From an uncultured Roseiflexaceae bacterium (GTDB taxonomy: Bacteria; Chloroflexota; Chloroflexia; Chloroflexales; Roseiflexaceae), in the NCBI GenBank assembly GCA_903932805.1, contig CAIZHO010000633.1, forward strand, positions 1 through 6,583: 6,583 nucleotides of DNA. The letters are read 5' to 3'. Shown here piece after piece: positions 5,201 to 6,583 of this stretch. Position 1 is the first letter of the stretch. Each line of letters begins with the position of its first letter. The position numbers were made by a program, and so were the translations under genes. The notes beneath the pieces were generated by a model. The model was given only the letters and a program-made list of their open reading frames with translations. It had not been told where the DNA came from and did not search any database.

Positions 5201-6583
5201 AATCATACCTGTGCCTTGCAGCAAAATGGTCGTGTTCGTTGTTGGGGTGACAACTACAACGGTCAGCTCGGAGTGGATCGCACCGAAAACGCAGTGTTCG
5301 ATGTGCGCGGTACCGAATTAGTAGGGTTCGACAGTGTGATTCAAATTGCTACCGGTGGTGCTCATACGTGCGCACTACAACAACGAGGTAATGTTCGCTG
5401 TTGGGGCTGGAACCGTGACGGGCAATTGGGCACCGGTACTCGCACAGAGCGCGCAGACATCACGACCCCGGCTCCTATTGTTGGACAATCGAGAGTCACA
5501 TCGGTTGCACTCGGCGATGGCCACCTCTGTGCTGTCGACAACATTGGCACCGTCTGGTGTTGGGGCGAAAATGATGTCGGACAACTCGGTATCGGTGTCA
5601 TGGGCAACCTCGGGGACTTTGGTTTGCCAAAGGAAGTAGATGCCGCGGTCAACACGCTTTCTGTTGATTTGGGGGCTAAACATAGCTGTGCACTCCTTGT
5701 TACTTCCGAACTGAATTGCTGGGGCCGGAATAATTTGGGTCAGTTGGGTAATTCTTATGCAGGTGATATTGCAGACAGTGTGATCCCGAACTTTGTCGTA
5801 GGCGTAAGTAATGTGTCTGCATATAGTGCAGGTGGAGACACGAGTTGTGCAGTGTCTGACGGAATCGTCTCGTGTTGGGGTGACAACGAGTATGGTCAGT
5901 TAGGTACAGCAACACTTGGAATCGGCGATTATCGTACCACTGCAACCGTCGTTGCAGGCATAGATTCTGTTATAGATATAACCATCGGATCGCAGCATGT
6001 TTGTGCCCTTCGGATCGATCAAACCGTATGGTGCTGGGGGCGCAACAACGTAAACCAAGTCGACGAAACAACTGCTGAAGTAGTGGTTGCTCCCAAGCAA
6101 GTTGCGATCACGTCCCCGGTAGTGAGTATTGGATCAAGTGGCAATCATACCTGTGCTGTGGATTCTGCTGGAGCGGTGTGGTGTTGGGGTAACAACCAAT
6201 CCGGTCAACTCAGTGTCGTGGGCGAATCGATCCATACCGTGCAACGGGTTGCTGGCATACCCGCCATACAGACCGTCGTGACAGGTAGCCAACATACATG
6301 CGCACTCGATCGTCAACGCTCGGTTTGGTGCTGGGGTAGCAACGAGCACGGTCAGCTTGGTATCGGCATCACCGACACTCTTGTTCAGATCGCGCCGACC
6401 AAGATAGAAGCCTTCACAGCAGTGTCGCAGATTGCGGCAGCCGGATCGCGCAGTTGCGCGGTTTTAGAGACTTCCGAGGTGTGGTGCTGGGGTGAGAACA
6501 CTACAGGACAACTTGGAGTGTCCCCCAATCCTGATCGCCATTCCCCTGCTGTTGTCCAACGGCTCTGGTCTATGCGCTCAAGT
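2219..6583 (+). CDS. Giant exported RCC1-repeat (beta-propeller) protein, partial at the C-terminus
   Basis: The frame is open for 1455 codons and runs off the window. The ATG is the first possible start because an in-frame TAG lies 12 bases before it; the ribosome site is weak. Residues 1-9 are basic/aromatic (MQRFVLRFW), residues 10-27 are hydrophobic and end in APASA, a likely signal peptidase site, though uncleaved anchoring is possible because VVGIIV follows. A linker (28-73) leads into 28 RCC1-type repeats from about residue 74. Each repeat has a G-x-x-H-T-C-A-L segment followed by C-W-G-x-N and G-Q-L-G. The family (RCC1/ATS1-like; eukaryotic RCC1 is a seven-bladed propeller) usually serves as a binding scaffold. 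Here the export signal and paired cysteines argue for an extracytoplasmic or surface role rather than nuclear-type exchange activity. I infer binding or adhesion, but the partner is unknown. Repeats 4-7 are degenerate. No enzymatic domain is visible in the part shown. Confidence 0.93.
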   Translation, partial: MQRFVLRFWYSIIAVFIVLLIVAPASAVVGIIVKKVIDRQAVLPEELAVGRSEFVDIDPMPTDDVVAPSTQQRMTLGSGAAHTCVVVYSGHVMCWGANDEGQLGFGNDGTAVPYSQTANVVASLQDVTSVAVGLRHSCALVPSPRAVWCWGSNAVRQIGQSIDGPVTSASYPQIVNGLDNTVAIAAGDAHTCARSDDGSIHCWGANNHGQLGAGQISQRAGVQLVPLPEPSTDLFVGGNTACARLQSTALYCWGSIPFDGMRDVATPERIEQFEQRTTAQIVINTAQLCTFEPTADVRCWSAQEPQGYLVPQGAGATKLRAVHDGTVCASGVENQVCWDSAGRARIIMERGVSDVSGGTAFQCIALRAGRVRCRGDNAMGQLASSRTSQSDAFVTVALGNASSLLSAGAGHVCGMWQLGMLRCWGRSFEGQLGVEEYYGTRSRTEPVTPDINGVLSITTGTRHTCAVRHDERVFCWGANASGQLGTNDVLDRSTPTFVNGVTEGIALSAGAAHTCLLQHSGSVWCWGDNHAGQVGGTQNDVKTPRRIELVQSVVAIASGGATNCGLQSDGLVICWGAKIGQIASFAPITDLTDVTAVSVGNQFVCALRIDGSVWCWGNENAVGRALTPQLVQGLPPVRSISAGGQHVCAVDTDRRLWCWGENQHGQVAPDDARTRILDPILRADNIASVTAGFSMSCARNVAGSTNCWGDNRYGQLASPDSTVREARIDGYDDGFSLVAGGNFSCALLKYVSVRCWGSNEYGQLGDGTTTSSAVPQSVRSNEEVVRISAGSAHACTIIIDGTVRCWGHNNFGQLGNEATEDSSTPVVAAVQDVVALSLGQSHSCALLQDGGGACWGRNEDGQLGSGNTANSGMPLRVADLVQAVAIASGGNHTCALNQSTQVVCWGRNEQGQLGIGSVGPGISVPASVPQLGGVTAIAAGTDHTCALADGGSVWCWGWNRFGQTAAEIIGEKSFTLTPRKIPDLVNVIAIQAGGNHTCALQQNGRVRCWGDNYNGQLGVDRTENAVFDVRGTELVGFDSVIQIATGGAHTCALQQRGNVRCWGWNRDGQLGTGTRTERADITTPAPIVGQSRVTSVALGDGHLCAVDNIGTVWCWGENDVGQLGIGVMGNLGDFGLPKEVDAAVNTLSVDLGAKHSCALLVTSELNCWGRNNLGQLGNSYAGDIADSVIPNFVVGVSNVSAYSAGGDTSCAVSDGIVSCWGDNEYGQLGTATLGIGDYRTTATVVAGIDSVIDITIGSQHVCALRIDQTVWCWGRNNVNQVDETTAEVVVAPKQVAITSPVVSIGSSGNHTCAVDSAGAVWCWGNNQSGQLSVVGESIHTVQRVAGIPAIQTVVTGSQHTCALDRQRSVWCWGSNEHGQLGIGITDTLVQIAPTKIEAFTAVSQIAAAGSRSCAVLETSEVWCWGENTTGQLGVSPNPDRHSPAVVQRLWSMRSS
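2438..6583 (+). repeat. Tandem array of 28 RCC1 repeats, mostly 144-159 bp units
   Basis: The second cysteine codon of successive repeats falls at 2498, 2663, 2822, 2972, 3113, 3227, 3335, 3485, 3641, 3791, 3938, 4061, 4190, 4337, 4481, 4631, 4778, 4928, 5081, 5240, 5399, 5558, 5717, 5873, 6032, 6182, 6329 and 6485. Every interval is a multiple of three. The shortest are 108-129 bp, at repeats 5-7 and 11-13. Six of seven intervals from 4928 to 6032 are 153-159 bp and four in a row are exactly 159. The DNA copies are diverged apart from short shared cores such as TGTTGGGGACGCAA, so this is an old array maintained at protein level. Confidence 0.9.
2921..3370 (+). other. Degenerate, compacted RCC1 repeats 4-7
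   Basis: In this part of the RCC1 gene the blade signature decays. Repeat 4 lacks the G-Q-L-G end. Repeat 5 reads CWS and repeat 6 CWD instead of CWG. Repeat 7 reads CRG, losing the tryptophan. The spacing between second cysteines drops to 38 and 36 residues for repeats 5 to 6 and 6 to 7. The frame remains open and both cysteines are kept in each repeat, so it is diverged protein rather than a frameshift. It may form atypical blades or a junction between propellers. Confidence 0.6.

Noticed and set aside
2206..6349. Many minus-strand and alternate-frame open stretches inside the RCC1 gene, several rich in His, Pro, Cys or Ser
   Set aside because: They recur because the repeated motif translates into similar words in other frames. 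They lack family signatures, and the plus frame from 2219 is continuous with clear repeats.
2438..6583. The repeat array as a CRISPR or noncoding satellite
   Set aside because: Units are 108-165 bp, diverged in sequence, strictly in multiples of three, and translate into RCC1 blades.

Overview
This window comes from a bacterium, and the gene content fits a free-living species with moderate G+C. A peptide-type ABC importer sits next to a very large exported RCC1-repeat protein. That pairing is compatible with Chloroflexota or a myxobacterium-like lineage, but nothing here fixes the taxon, so treat this as a guess. No tRNA, rRNA, CRISPR array, insertion sequence or phage gene was found.

Left part, minus strand (1-1649): two consecutive genes for the membrane permease subunits of a peptide/nickel (Dpp/Opp) class ABC importer. 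The promoter-proximal gene is the DppB/OppB-type permease (717-1649, complete, 310 aa). It is followed after 23 bases by the DppC/OppC-type permease (693 down to 1, cut by the window edge after 231 codons). Both carry the cytoplasmic EAA loop that docks on the ATPase subunits, and both have purine-rich ribosome binding sites. The substrate-binding protein and the ATPases would lie outside the window. The two permeases should form the heterodimeric channel.

Middle part (1650-2218): a 569-base divergent intergenic region. It holds a 14-bp perfect palindrome, a 7+7 bp inverted repeat, weak promoter-like signals for the minus-strand operon, and an extended -10 promoter just before the plus-strand gene. 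Short open stretches in it may be chance or remnants of a decayed gene; none is convincing.

Right part, plus strand (2219-6583, continuing past the window): one open frame of 1455 codons with no stop. It encodes an N-terminal signal peptide or signal anchor, a short linker, and 28 tandem RCC1-type repeats of mostly 48-53 residues. Every repeat keeps two cysteines about ten residues apart, and I find no cysteine outside these pairs (56 in all). This suggests a large extracytoplasmic beta-propeller array stabilised by one disulfide per blade. Repeats 4-7 are degenerate and closely packed. Nothing in the sequence ties this protein functionally to the transporter.

I did not find a clear new multi-gene system. 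The most notable items are the all-paired cysteine RCC1 giant, a perfect 13-bp hairpin inside the DppB-type gene, and the palindromes in the divergent control region.
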